A stretch of 64,000 nt of DNA from Spiroplasma ixodetis Y32 (GCF_030316605.1 NZ_CP127039.1:1302001-1366000); one strand, 5' to 3'. Numbered from the stretch's first letter, positions 41,683 to 53,235 are shown. Translations and numbers: made by a program. Notes: generated by a model not told the origin, from the sequence alone.

Positions 41683-44394
41683 ATGAAGATTTTTTTAAAC
41701 AAAATTTACTTTAAATTACAATTTAGTTTTAAAAAACCATTATTTTACACAAATGGTGATTATATTAAACAAATTGCACAATTTAACCAAAAACAATTAC
41801 TAAAAAATTTAGATTTACATAATTTTGGTCTTAAAACAGACCAAATTGAAATAAGAAGAAAAAAATATGGTATTAATACTTTAAAAAATACAAAATTTAA
41901 TTGAATTTTAGAATTTTTAAAAGCATATTTTGGACCATTCAATATAATTTTAGCCATTATTACTATCTATAATTTATTCTCATATTTTACAACAAATGAT
42001 ACTTCAATTTATTCATTGGTTGCCACTATTATTGTTGGAACTATGATTTTATTAAGTGGAACCCTAATTTACATTCAATCAATACGAGCTTTTTTTATTA
42101 CTAAACATTTAACAATTTTGGTCAAAAATACAGCTACTGTTATTCGTAATATAAACATTAATCAAATTACTAAAGAAAACTCAATTAAAATAATTAAACA
42201 AGCACAAAAAATAAATGTTAATGAATTATTACCCGGTGATTTAATTTATTTATCAGCTGGTGATTTAATTCCTGCTGATTTAAAAATTTTATTAAGCAAT
42301 GATTTATTTATTAATCAATCATCATTAACAGGAGAATCACTACCTGCTGAAAAACACGCTATTAACGATCCTGCATATCAAAACTTATTTGATTTACAAA
42401 ATATTTGTTTTATGGGAACAAGTGTTGTTTCTGGAAGTGCAATTGCTATTGTTATAGCAACAGCTACTAACACCTACTTCGCTACTATTGCTGATACAAT
42501 AAATAAACAACGTCCATTAAACAGTTTTTCCAAAGGAATTAAACGCATTACTTTAATGTTAATTTGCTTTATGCTAGTAATGGTACCCATTGTGTTAATT
42601 ATCAATGGCCTTTTAAAAAGCGATTGACCTGCAGCATTTATTTTTTCAATTTCGGTTGCTGTTGGTTTGACTCCTGAAATGCTACCAATGATTGTTACCT
42701 CTAATCTAGCACGAGGTGCTAGTAAAATGAGTAAACAAAAAGTAGTTGTTAAACAACTAGCTGCTATTCAAAATTTAGGTGCAATTGATATTTTATGTAC
42801 TGATAAAACAGGAACTTTAACTAATGATAATATTGAAGTAGTCAACAATATAACATTGGACAATAAAACAAATAATGATTTAATTAAGTTTATTTATTTA
42901 AATAGTTATTTTCAAACAGGAATAAAAAATCCAATGGATAATTCAATACTTGAATTTGGAGAAAAAAATAATTTAAAAAATATAAGTAATTATTATAAAA
43001 AAATTGATGAAATTCCTTTTGATTTTAATCGTCGTAAATTAACAGTTGTTTTAGAAGATAAATTAAATAATAAAAAATTAATTTGTAAAGGTGCAATTGA
43101 AGAAGTTATTAATACATGTAATCGTATAGTTTATCAAGATAAAGTAATACCATTAAATTCTGATTTAATGAAAATGGTTAATAAAAAAATAACAAAATTA
43201 AATGAACAAGGATTACGTGTCTTAGGTGTCTCATATGAAGATACAAATCTTACTAATAATAAATATAATGAAACAAACGAAAAAAATTTAATTTTTATTG
43301 GTTTTGTAACTTTTCTTGATACACCAAAACCTACAGCAACAAAAATGATCAAATTGCTAAAAACACATGGTGTTGATCTTAAAATATTAACTGGTGATAA
43401 TGAATTAGTAACAAGAGCAATTTGTAATCGTGTTAATCTAGAAATTAAAGGATTAATTTCTGGTGAACAATTAACTGGCCTAACTGAATATGAATTAAAA
43501 AGAATTGTTGAAAATAATAATATTTTTGTTAAACTAAACCCATTACAAAAAGCAAAGATTATTCAAACTTTAAAAAGTAATGATCATGTTGTTGGTTTCA
43601 TGGGTGATGGTATTAATGATGCTTTAGTATTAAGAAATGCTGATGTTGGAATTTCTGTTGATAATGCTACTGATATTGCAAAAGAAGCATCAGATATCAT
43701 TTTATTAGAAAAATCATTATTAGTTTTAGAAAAAGGGATTATTGAAGGTCGTCGCATTTTTGGTAATATTTTAAAATATATTAAAATTACGATTGCTTCT
43801 AACTTTGGTAATGTCTTTAGTGTGATAGTAGCATCAGCATGATTTGCTTTTGCACCAATGTCACCAGTACAATTATTATTTCAAAATTTATTATATGATA
43901 TTTCACAATTTACTATTGCCTTTGATCGTGTTGATCCATCATTTTTATTAAAACCACAACGCTGAAATCCAAAAGGAATGTTACCATTTGCTTTTATTAA
44001 TGGACCTATAAGTAGCGTTTTTGATATCTCTACTTTTGCCATTTTAGGATTTGGATTTGGTGTCTTTGCTAATCCTTCTGCAGAAAATATTAATATGTTC
44101 AACTCAGGATGATTTATTGAAGGTTTATTAACGCAAACATTAATAGTACAAATGTTTAGAACTGAAAAAATTCCTTTTATTCAAAGTCGTGGTACTTGAC
44201 CAGTGAATATAATGGCTATTGCTATTTGTACCATTGGATTAAGTTTACCTTATACTTACATTGGTCATCAAATGAATATGGTAGGACCACCGCCAGTCTA
44301 TATTCCAATTGTTTTAGGAATAATCATGACTTATTGTGTGCTAAGTCAATTAATAAAAATGGGATATATTAAAGTATTTAAAAAATGATTATAA
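41683..44394 (+). CDS. mgtA: Mg2+-importing P3B-type ATPase
   Basis: The 903-residue protein is intact. It has an N-terminal cation-ATPase domain (GLKTDQIEIRRKKYG), NELLPGDLIYLSAGDLIPAD and SSLTGESLPAEK (actuator), the MgtA/MgtB-specific SVAVGLTPEMLPMIVTSNLA in helix M4, LCTDKTGTLT, FMGDGINDALVLRNADVGI and four C-terminal helices. It takes up Mg2+ at the cost of ATP. The leader at 41478-41672 suggests translational control. Spiroplasmas have few Mg2+ systems, so it may matter in hosts. Distal terminator or attenuator lies at 44499. Confidence 0.93.
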
Positions 44395-44467
44395 CAGCTA
44401 ATTAATCTTAAAGTTTGCAATTTTAAATAGCAATTATCTATATTTACTATAGAAATAAATCTTATGA

Positions 44468-44537
44468 TATAATTTTTTCAAACTTAATACAAGTTTTTAA
44501 CCTATTTGTTTTAGTTTTAAAACAAATAGGCTTTTTA
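44468..44537 (+). promoter_or_regulatory. Leader with TATAAT, AAGTTTTTAACC box and strong hairpin
   Basis: TATAAT (44468-44473) is followed by acttaatacaagtttttaac, then a 12-bp stem (cctatttgtttt / aaaacaaatagg, 44501-44530) and CTTTTT. The ankyrin-repeat gene begins at 44556 with its ribosome-binding site (taggag) right behind. The hairpin could also act as the terminator of mgtA, whose stop is 107 bp upstream, but a promoter lies between the two. Confidence 0.65.
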
Positions 44538-45711
44538 ATTTGATAGGAGAAAAAAATCACTAATTTAAAAGAAATATCTAAATTAAAAAAAACTATAAAT
44601 ATTAATAAAAATCAACAATTAATTAAAGCTACTGAAAAAGGTGACTTGGAAATAGTTCAAAATTTACTAAAAATAACGCTGATGTTAATTATGTAGATGA
44701 ACATCGTAATAGTCCATTAACAATAGCTGCTGAACATGGTAATTTAAAAATTGTTCAAACTTTATTAAAAAATAACGCTAATATTAACCATATAAATGAT
44801 TTTGGTGATGATGCTTTAAGAATGGCTGCTAAAAAGGGACACACAGAAGTAGTTAACACTTTATTAGCAACAAATAGTAAGATTATTAATCACAAAAATT
44901 GAATTGGTGATACTGCTCTAATATCAGCAGCACAAAATGGGCATGTAAATACAATTAAAACTTTATTAAAAAATGGTGCTTATATTAATGATACAAATAT
45001 ATTTGGTGATACTCCTCTAATATGAGCTACTGAAAACGGACACACAGAAACAGTTAAAGTTTTAATAACAAAAGATAATGACATTAATAATCATGTAAAC
45101 AACCTTGGTGACTCTGCTTTAATAATAGCCTCCAGAAAAGGTTATTTGGAAATAGTTGAAATTTTACTAGCATATGGTGCTGAAATTAATAATGTAGATA
45201 AAAACAAAAATAGTGCTTTAATATGAGCTGCTAAAGAAGGACACCTATATGTAGTTAACACTTTAATAAAAAATGGAATTGACCTTAATCATACAAATGA
45301 CTTTAATGATAGTGCTCTAATATGAGCAGCTGAAAAAGGTTATACAAAAATAGTTAACACTTTACTAACATATGGCGCTAATATTAATCATAAAGATACA
45401 AATAATGATACTGCTTTAACAATATCCACCGAAAATCGACACATAGCAATAGTTAATAATTTATTAAAACATAATGCTGATTTTAATTATATAGACAAAA
45501 ATAAAAACACGTTTTTAATATTAGCTATTGAAAACGGACACACAAAAATAGTTATCAATTTCCTAAAAACAAAAAATGTCGATATTAATCACATAGATGC
45601 TAATGGTGATAGTGCTTTAATAATAGCAACCAAAAACCAATACACATAAATAGTTGATACTTTAATTAAAATAAACTCTGATGTAATTCTACATAGAACT
45701 AAATTTAATAA

Positions 45712-46652
45712 CGGACTTCTCCCCACATGTACTTGTGGAGGAAACAATGAAATTGAATGAGTTCAACAATGCTTTTCAAACAGAACAGGATTGTTTAAAA
45801 TATATAGCAAGTTTGAAGAAAAACAAATGTATCATGTGTTCTTGAACAAGTTTGAATACTTCTAATTTAAGAAGAATAAGATGTTTGAAATGTCATCAAA
45901 CATTTAGTATTCTTCATGGCACCATTTTTTACAAGTCACAAACACCTTTGAGATTTTGATTTTATCTCATCTTTAGATGAATAAACACCAAACATGGAAT
46001 TACATCAACTGATGTTGCAAAAGAATTGGGTGTGACTTTGAAAACTGCTTGAAGAATGGGTCATGAAGTCAGAAATCGTATTGCCAAACAAGAACATCAA
46101 TTTATTGTTGAGGCCATAGTGCAAATGGATGAAATGTATCTTTCACATATGGGTTTTAAAAAACAAGGAAGATCTTTGATAAATAAAACATTAATTGTTG
46201 GGATTTATGAAAAAACAACCAATAATTTAATTGTGAAAGTAATCAAAAACGTAAAAAGTAAAAATCTTTTGCAGTTTGCAAGAAACCATATTTCTTCAAA
46301 GTGTGATGTACATACTGATTCTTGAAAAGGATATCGTGATTTCAAATCACTTTTCCCTAATCACAAAACAGTTAACCATCAAGATGGTTATGTTTCAAAA
46401 ATTGGCGTAAATACCAATCAAATTGAATCAGTATGAAAACATATACGAAGAACATTTAAAACACATATCAAAATTGCAAAACATCATGTTCATTTATATG
46501 CCAAAGAAGCTGCATATAAATTCAACAAGATACCTACTTTTGAAACTGTAATGCTATGTTTCATTTAAAAATGTGGGGAGAAGTCCGTAGATAGGCTTTT
46601 CTCAGCATTTATGTGATAAAATTTAAAAATAGTACATAAAGGGAGAAAAGCC
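45712..46652 (+). mobile_element. IS1595-family element, copy F
   Basis: This 941-bp copy is flanked by perfect tttaataa octamers at 45704-45711 and 46653-46660, the same target sequence as copy A. It lies within the ankyrin gene. Confidence 0.9.
45747..46568 (+). CDS. IS1595-family transposase (copy F)
   Basis: Intact 273-residue frame. Substitutions against the consensus are MGHEVRNRI, VEAIVQMDEMY, NVKSKN and HIKIAKHH; all catalytic motifs are kept. Confidence 0.9.
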
Positions 46653-47124
46653 TTTAATAATACTGCTTTAATAATAGCAGCTAAAAATGGATACTTAGAC
46701 ATAGTTAAAATTTTAATAAAAAATGATATTAACATTAATCATGAAAATAATGTTGGTCAAAATGCCTTAATATGAGCAGCCAAAGAAGGACACCTAGATG
46801 TAGTTAAAACTTTATTAATTAATGATGTTGATGTTACTCATTTAGATGCTAATGGTGATAGTGCTTTAACATGAGCTATCAGAAATGGACATCTAGAAAT
46901 CAAAAATATAATTAATGAAACAATTAATTGAAAAGAACAAATAAATTCTATAAATTTACAAAATCATTCTTTGCCAAACAAATATGATAAATTAAATTCT
47001 TTTAAAATATAATTTTAGTAAAAATAGAAATATAAAAATTAAAAGATAATAATATTTTTTTGTATTTTTCATGATAAGATTTTAAATAACATAAAGTAAA
47101 TTTAAAAGAAAAAGGAACATAATT

Positions 47125-48174
47125 ATGAATAAAAAAACAATATACTATAGTTTACTAATAATTCCTATTTGCTTAATTGTATTATTACTTACTTTATTTT
47201 TAACAAATATTTGAAAACCTTCAATTGTTGCTATTATTTTTATTACTATTTTGCTAACAATAGTAGCAATTTTTACATGATATCTTATAAAAAATAGTTA
47301 TTCACAATTTGATGAAGAACATATCCATAATTTTGAAGATAATTTTAAACAAAGATTTTGAAAACTAGGAATAATTGGTTTTATTGCTGATTTTTGTGAC
47401 ACAATTGGTGTTGGTTCATTTGCAGTAAGTATTATTTTGCTAAAATTAACAAAACAAGTGCGTAATGATAAAAAAATTTTAGGAATTATGAATGTTGGTC
47501 ATAGTATTCCTACTTGCTTAGAAGCAATTATTTTTATTGCTTTAATTCAAGTATCATGACCAACACTAGTTTCATTAATTTCTGCAGCAACATTAGGTGC
47601 CTATTTAGGCGCCATTATTGCAAATAAAATTAAACTTAGTTGATCACAACTCTTTATTGGCATTCTATTATTTATTGTTTCAATTATTATGCTTTTAGGA
47701 CAAAAACAAATTGCAATTATGCCAACAGCAGGTAATAATAATAGTCTTGATATTTGATGAAAATATTTGGTTGGCATTAGTATATTCTTTGTCCTTGGTG
47801 CTTTCATGTCCTTAGGAATTGGTATTTATGCTCCAGCAATGGCAACTACTTATTTATTAGGTCTTAATGCTGAATGTGCTTTTCCAATTATGATGGGGTC
47901 TGCTGCCTTTTTAATGCCAGTTGCTGGTACACGTTTTATTAAAGATAAAAACTATGAAATTAAACCAGCAATTGCTTTCACCTTAGGTGGATCAATTGGT
48001 GTTATTTGTGCTTACTTAAGTGTATTCTTATTATTACAAAATGGTCTTGGTTTAAATAAAGAACAATTTATTAATATCCTACTATGATTAATTATCGTAA
48101 TAATTTGATATACATCTTCTTCACTAATAATTACATCAGTAAAAAATTTACGTAATTATAAAAAACAAAAATAA
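47125..48174 (+). CDS. TSUP-family (TauE/SafE) membrane transporter
   Basis: The 349-residue protein has eight or nine hydrophobic helices and a long loop. After two N-terminal helices comes the first TSUP repeat (FIADFCDTIGVGSFAVSI) and, in the second half, its pair (FVLGAFMSLGIGIYAPAM, then AFPIMMGSAAFLMPVAG). TSUP proteins move sulfite, thiosulfate or organic sulfur anions across the membrane; direction and substrate are unknown here. An aaaggaac ribosome-binding site precedes ATG 47125. Confidence 0.85.
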
Positions 48175-48208
48175 CATCAGAAATTAATTATTGACTCTTA
48201 AACATCAT

Positions 48209-48240
48209 AAAAGGTTGTTAATTAACAACCTTTTATTATT
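48209..48240 (+). terminator. Bidirectional terminator
   Basis: A perfect stem aaaaggttgttaa / ttaacaacctttt with almost no loop lies between the convergent TSUP and plsC genes. Confidence 0.9.
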
Positions 48241-48245
48241 ACTAC

Positions 48246-48983
48246 TTAAATTTTATTATTGCTAAAATCATCAATTCCTTTTTTAATAACATTAAATACT
48301 TGCTTTGATAATACATCAGTAGATAATTTAATAAATTCACTTGGCTCAATTAGCTTATGAAAAATAAGATGAATATCTTTTTTGCCTTTATATTTTCGAT
48401 CAAAAATTTGATAAGAATTAATAATAGTAACAGGAATAATTGGTACATAAGATTGATATGCCATATTAAAAGCACCTGCTTTAAATTCTTGCATTTCTTG
48501 TTGATGACTTCTTGTTCCTTCTGGAAAAATCATCATTGTACGCGGAATTCTAATTAATTCCTTTGCTTCTTGAAAAGCCGTAACGGCTGTGCGTGGATTA
48601 TTACGATCAATAAATAAAACATCAATTAAAAAAATAAATCTTCGTGCCAAATGACTTTTTTTTAATTCTTCTTTTGCAATAAAACCTAAAGGTGCATATA
48701 AACTATAATCATTTACCGATAATACTAATAATGGATCAAAATTTGATTGATGATTTGCAACCATTACACAACCTTTTCTTTTTGGTCAATTTTCAATGTT
48801 ATGAACGGTTAATTTAATATTATATAATCATTTAATATAACGCACACGTTTTTTCAATCAAATATATCGTTTTGCTTCAGAAACTAAACTTGGGTCTTTT
48901 AATACCTTTCTTGTCATTGACCCTGATTTACTATAAGTTTGTAATAAATAAGGTCAAGTTAAAATTGCTTTTCAAATGTTCAT
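48246..48983 (-). CDS. plsC: 1-acyl-sn-glycerol-3-phosphate acyltransferase
   Basis: The 245-residue protein starts at ATG 48983, overlapping the end of folA closely (2 bp gap). Acyltransferase motifs: NHQSNFDPLLVL (HX4D, residues about 79-84), LFIDRNN, FPEGTRSHQQEM and VPIIPVTII. It makes phosphatidic acid on the inner membrane face. A shorter start at 48764 was rejected because the longer N-terminus (WLKKRVRYIKWLYNIKLTV) is typical of the family. Confidence 0.9.
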
Positions 48984-48985
48984 TA

Positions 48986-49477
48986 TTATTTTTTTTCCTT
49001 TCTTTGATACACATTCGCCACAAATTCTGCAAATTCTGTTGTTTTGATTAATTTAAAATCAGAAAAATTACTAATAGGAAATAAAAGATCACCATTATAT
49101 AAATTTTTAATGACTGAAACATATAAATAATCAGCATAATCTCATGCCTGCTTATAAATTTCAGCACCACCAATAATACAAATATCTGTTTTTTTATTAC
49201 CTTGATATTGTTTTAAATATGAAATAATATCATTTGTGAAAGTAATATTATTATCATTTAGAAATTGTTGATAACGTTCTTGATGATTAGTAACAACTAT
49301 ATTGTAACGATTTTTTAATGGTTTGCCAATACTTTCAAAAGTTTTTGAACCCATTAATACATTTTTATTTAAAGTAATGCTCTGAAAATATTGCATTTCT
49401 TCTTTAATTTTTCAGGGCAATTTATTATTAAAACCAATTACCTTTTCTTTGGTCATTGCTCAAACTAAAATTACCAT
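48986..49477 (-). CDS. folA: Dihydrofolate reductase
   Basis: The 163-residue protein begins MVILVWAMTKEKVIG (usual A-x-D/N-x-x-x-x-IG), followed by LPWKIKEEMQYF, VLMGSKTFESIGKPLKNR and CIIGGAEIYKQA. It reduces dihydrofolate made by ThyA. Its ATG overlaps the thyA stop (TAATG), and the pair is translated together. Confidence 0.93.
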
Positions 49478-50346
49478 TATACTGCAACCTGACCTCTAAT
49501 CAACGGATATGGATCATATTGTTCTAATTTAAAATCTTCAAATTTAAAATTAAATAAATTAGTAATATTTTTATTAATAACTAAAATTGGCAATGATTTT
49601 GGTTTTCTACTTAATTGTTCATTAATTTGTGAAAAATGATTACTATAAATATGAGCATCACCTAAAGTATGAATAAATTCTCCTAACTGATAGCCACATA
49701 TTTGTGCTAACATTATTGTTAATAATGCATAAGAAGCAATATTAAAAGGAACTCCTAAAAAAATATCTGCACTACGTTGATATAATTGACAAGATAATTT
49801 TTTATCATCAGAAACGTAAAATTGAATTAAAGTATGACATGGTGGTAATGCCATATTTTTAATTTCTGCAGGATTTCATGCTGATAAAATGTGTCTTCGT
49901 GAAAAAGGATTGTTTTTTAAATTTTCTATTAACTCCTGCAACTGATCAACACCATTAAAATTACGTCATTGTCTACCATAAACAGGTCCTAAATCACCAA
50001 ATTCAAGGGCGAATTGATGATCAGTTTTAATTTTTTCAACAAATTCTTCTAAAGTTTCATTTTGATATTTTTTACTTTCCATAAATTTCTTATAAGGTCA
50101 CTCATTTCAAATTCTAACATTATTTTTAACTAAATATTCAATATTAGTATCACCAGCAATAAATCATAATAACTCATGAACAATAGAAGCAAAATGAACT
50201 TTTTTTGTAGTTAATATGGGAAAACCTTTTTGTAAATCAAAACGCATTTGATAACCAAAAGTAGAAACAGTACCAGTGCCTGTTCTATCAGCTTTTTTAT
50301 ATCCTTTTTCTAAAACATATTGACATAAATCTAAATATTGTTTCAT
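49477..50346 (-). CDS. thyA: Thymidylate synthase
   Basis: The 289-residue protein starts at ATG 50346 behind an aaagaggtaatg ribosome-binding site; a start six codons upstream is less well placed. Motifs: [39 protein letters not shown] with the catalytic Cys, and [20 protein letters not shown]. It converts dUMP to dTMP, using methylene-THF that FolD (24717) makes. First gene of the thyA-folA-plsC operon. Confidence 0.95.
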
Positions 50347-50390
50347 AATCATTACCTCTTTCATAAATCAAATTAAATCAAATAAATTAA

Positions 50391-51085
50391 ATCAAATCAA
50401 GTATATAGGGGCTTTTGCCCCTCGTTGCTTCGCAACTCACCCCAGTGGCGTGTAAACGCCACGGCCAACCAACCAAGGTTCTGGTTGGCACCGACCAATA
50501 ATATAGGTTTACTCTATTTTAACATCTTTCTTATTTTTCTTAGAATATTTATTTCTATAATAACAAGTACGGCATACAGTATTTTCAGTTTCTTTCTTTT
50601 CAGTTTGTAATATATTATCCAACTTATCTAATCCTACTGCTCTAATATCATCAACAGTAAAATCTAATGCTTGTGATTGTTCATAGTCTTTAACAGTACT
50701 TAATTCACTCTTTAACGAATGAATATAATTTAAAGAACGACTATTATATCTTTGTAAATAAGACCTAGGAAATCATAAACTAAAAGTCATAGTTTCACTA
50801 CTATAACTAGGTGGTAATCCACCACGTTTAATTATTCGCTTTGTTTGTCTTTTAGATAATACAACTTTATTATAATCATCAACATTAGTATAAATATTTA
50901 ATTTAAACTTAACTAAAAATAAGAAAATACGCATTATTTTAACTTGCACAATATATTCAACTTTTTCACTTGCTTGTTTTGGCATTCTATCGGGGTGTTG
51001 TTCAATTAAATACATAATTCCATTAAAATTATGACCTATTAATTTACAAAACATTCCTAAACTTTCTTGCGTTTCTTTATTAAAC
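50391..51085 (-). mobile_element. Plectrovirus fragment (hairpin region plus Zot 3' part)
   Basis: Begins with the same left border (tcaagtatatagggg) as the provirus at 32930, then the hairpin block (50404-50501) and the Zot gene from its stop at 50509. The match ends inside the gene near 51085. Sequence differs from the provirus by scattered substitutions, so it comes from a related but distinct phage or an old event. It lies immediately upstream of thyA. Confidence 0.85.
50509..51085 (-). pseudogene. Zot-like ATPase, C-terminal fragment
   Basis: The frame covers about the last 190 codons, from KETQESLGMFCKLIGHNFNG to the stop, without the Walker motifs. Differences from the full gene include PKQASEKVEY for PKQAREKVEY and KETENTVCRTCYYR for KEIDNTVCRACYYR. 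Confidence 0.85.
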
Positions 51086-51301
51086 TTAATGCTTATATGT
51101 ATTAATTTATATAAATATTATGATATACAATAATATATGTTCAACATCAATAATGTTTTACAATCATATATAACATTATTACAGTAATTGCATAATCTTT
51201 TATAATTTCTTATTGATGAAATATAGGAAAATAGTAGTGATAATAATTTTGGAAAAAATAGATTTTTTTAATTAATAACTTGTATTTTTTCTAAAATTTA
51301 A
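51086..51301. other. Intergenic, no gene seen
   Basis: A+T-rich sequence after the plectrovirus breakpoint. No ORF with a ribosome-binding site and no strong hairpin; it leads into the leader at 51302. Confidence 0.5.
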
Positions 51302-51374
51302 TATAATAACTAAGTCTAAATTAAATATTGGTTTTTTAACTCATTATTTTAATTTAAAAATAAATGAGTTTTTA
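51302..51374 (+). promoter_or_regulatory. Leader with TATAAT, GGTTTTTTAACTCATT box and hairpin
   Basis: TATAAT (51302-51307) is followed 24 bp on by ggttttttaactcatt and a hairpin (51338-51370: aactcattatttt / aaaataaatgagtt) running into TTTTT. There is no plus-strand gene upstream, since the neighbour is the minus-strand plectrovirus fragment, so this terminator-shaped hairpin can only be a leader element of the gene at 51493. Confidence 0.68.
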
Positions 51375-51492
51375 TTATATTTAATAAATAAAAAACATAA
51401 AAAATACAATAGGTGTATTGGAAATACTCTATTGCTTAGACCAATAAAATAGATTTCAAATGTCCATCTTAAGTATAGAGGAGATAAATATT

Positions 51493-52908
51493 ATGCCATA
51501 TATCAAACAATCTGATTTATCACATATTAATGGTGGTTTTCCTTCAACTTCATCAAATAATTCAAAAGATGAAGAAAGATTAAAAAAAGAGATTTATGGT
51601 CAATTGTTTAGAAGTGAAATTTTACATCAAATTTATGAACTATGCGAATCTTCTCAACAAGAAGATTATAAATCTGCTTTAAAAATATTATCTAAAAAAT
51701 GCAAGATGAGTCAAGAAAATGCAAAAGATTTATTAGAAAAGATTACTAAAATATTACAATCATCAAGGTTAACAATTAATTTTGATTTTTCAAAAATATA
51801 CGATATTAATAATAAATGACCAGAGGTTTTAAACTGTTTTGCTTATAAGGAAAAACCAAATGAAATTTCTAACTATAATGTAGGTCGAGCAAGTATAGAG
51901 GAAGTTGCATTTTATCTAAATCAATTATTTGATAATAGTAAATATGAAAAATTTGGACGTTTTTCAACCCCTACTGGCGATCAAACAAAAAGAAGTGCTA
52001 ATTTTCAGTGAACAAGTAGACCTTGCTATGCGGCATTAGATTTTTTGGAAAATCCTATGGGTGGAGCTCCTATGTATGGAAAATCTTTTATTGTACTAAA
52101 AGATTATGTAAAACATAATTGTACGTATAGTCCTTATGATACGTATTCACCACCTACGTTCAGTGGTGGGAAATTAAAAGATAAAATATCTACTTTTTTA
52201 CACTTCTCAAGATTGATAAGATATTGTCAAAATGATTTATTTGGATATAATTGTTTAGAAAGTTTAATTAATAAAGCTAATGGAAAAGATTTTGTTCCTC
52301 ATCGTAATTATGGTAAAAGTGAAGGAAATTATATAGAGGCTCATATTTATTCTAGAATCTTATTTGCGCGTGATATAAAACAAATTTGCTTATCAAAAGC
52401 GGAATTTGATAGTCATACACCTAATAGACAAAAACAAATATTAGAAAAAATAAATGAAATAAACTCATGTCTAGGATCTTCATTTATTATATTCATAACT
52501 CAAGAAGAATACAAAATAAAACAAGAAGAAAGACATTTAGAAGATAAATTATCATTAAAACAAGAAAAAATAACAAAATTAAAAAGTGATATTGTCAAGC
52601 TAGAGAAAAAAAAGATAAATCCAATTTTAAATTTTATTATTAAAGTTTTTAGTTTTGGATGTATTAATAAAAATAAAGAAATAAAAAAAATAATAAATGC
52701 TAAAAATATTGAAATTAAAAATTTGTTATTAGACATAAAAAATAATGAAACACCACATTCACCATTAATTTCAACGGAAACTATGCCATTATTACAAGAT
52801 CGAAAAGTAACTGATGAAAAAAAATTTGATAAACAATCAGCAAATGATGAAGAATTAAATAATCCCTTTTTAAACAGTTGTTCAAATTCACAACAAAATC
52901 TTCTTTAA
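51493..52908 (+). CDS. DUF3626-like candidate host-interaction protein (471 aa)
   Basis: ATG 51493 is chosen over an in-frame ATG at 51460 because it has a gaggaga ribosome-binding site 9 nt away. Residues about 180-315 recall DUF3626: TSRPCYAALDFLENPMGGAP, MYGKSFIVLKDYVKHNCTYS and YIEAHIYSRILFARDIKQIC; the family match is from memory. Residues 30-110 are helical and charged. The C-terminal third is a coiled coil around a short hydrophobic stretch (NPILNFIIKVFSFGCINK) and ends in a polar tail with ETMPLLQ. No signal peptide is obvious. The gene is intact in an island of broken neighbours, which suggests selection. Confidence 0.55.
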
Positions 52909-53235
52909 TAAAATATATATTGAACCATTTTAATAACTATACTGATATTATTATTTTTCTATTTTTTTAATTAAATATGGTAAAGTTAAATCATAAAAAT
53001 TATATATCATAGTTAATATTAGTTACTATTAAAATTTTTTAAAATTTCTAATTTTTATTTACACTCTTTTATTGTAAAAAAAATAAAAATAATTTAGTAA
53101 CAATCTAGTTTATTAATTAAAATTTTTATTTATAAGTATTAAAAGAGAATATCATTCAATTGAAATGTATGTTTAAGTACTCCTATTTTACTTATTAAAA
53201 ACAAAGCAGGACTTTTATAATTAAAAGGGGGAAAA
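52909..53235 (+). other. Intergenic, leader of the 53236 gene
   Basis: This 327-bp A+T-rich gap has no gene. A weak imperfect hairpin (aagtactcct / aggactt, about 53175-53213) precedes the ribosome-binding site aaaggggga at the end. It resembles the leader class in position only. Confidence 0.4.

Larger units (their letters stand above)
44556..47012 (+). pseudogene. Ankyrin-repeat protein, decayed and split by IS1595
   Basis: A good ribosome-binding site is followed by ATC where ATG is expected, then TNLKEISKLKKTININ and about 15 ankyrin repeats with the pattern GDTALIIAAKNGHLEIVKTL. Lesions: start codon, one missing A near 44677 (CTAAAAATAACG), a GAA-to-TAA stop near 45648 and IS1595 copy F at 45712 with an 8-bp duplication. 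A short non-repeat tail (INSINLQNHSLPNKYDKL) ends at TAA 47012. Ankyrin proteins of insect symbionts often act in the host; Spaid of S. poulsonii has ankyrin repeats. No second effector domain is visible here. Confidence 0.8.
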
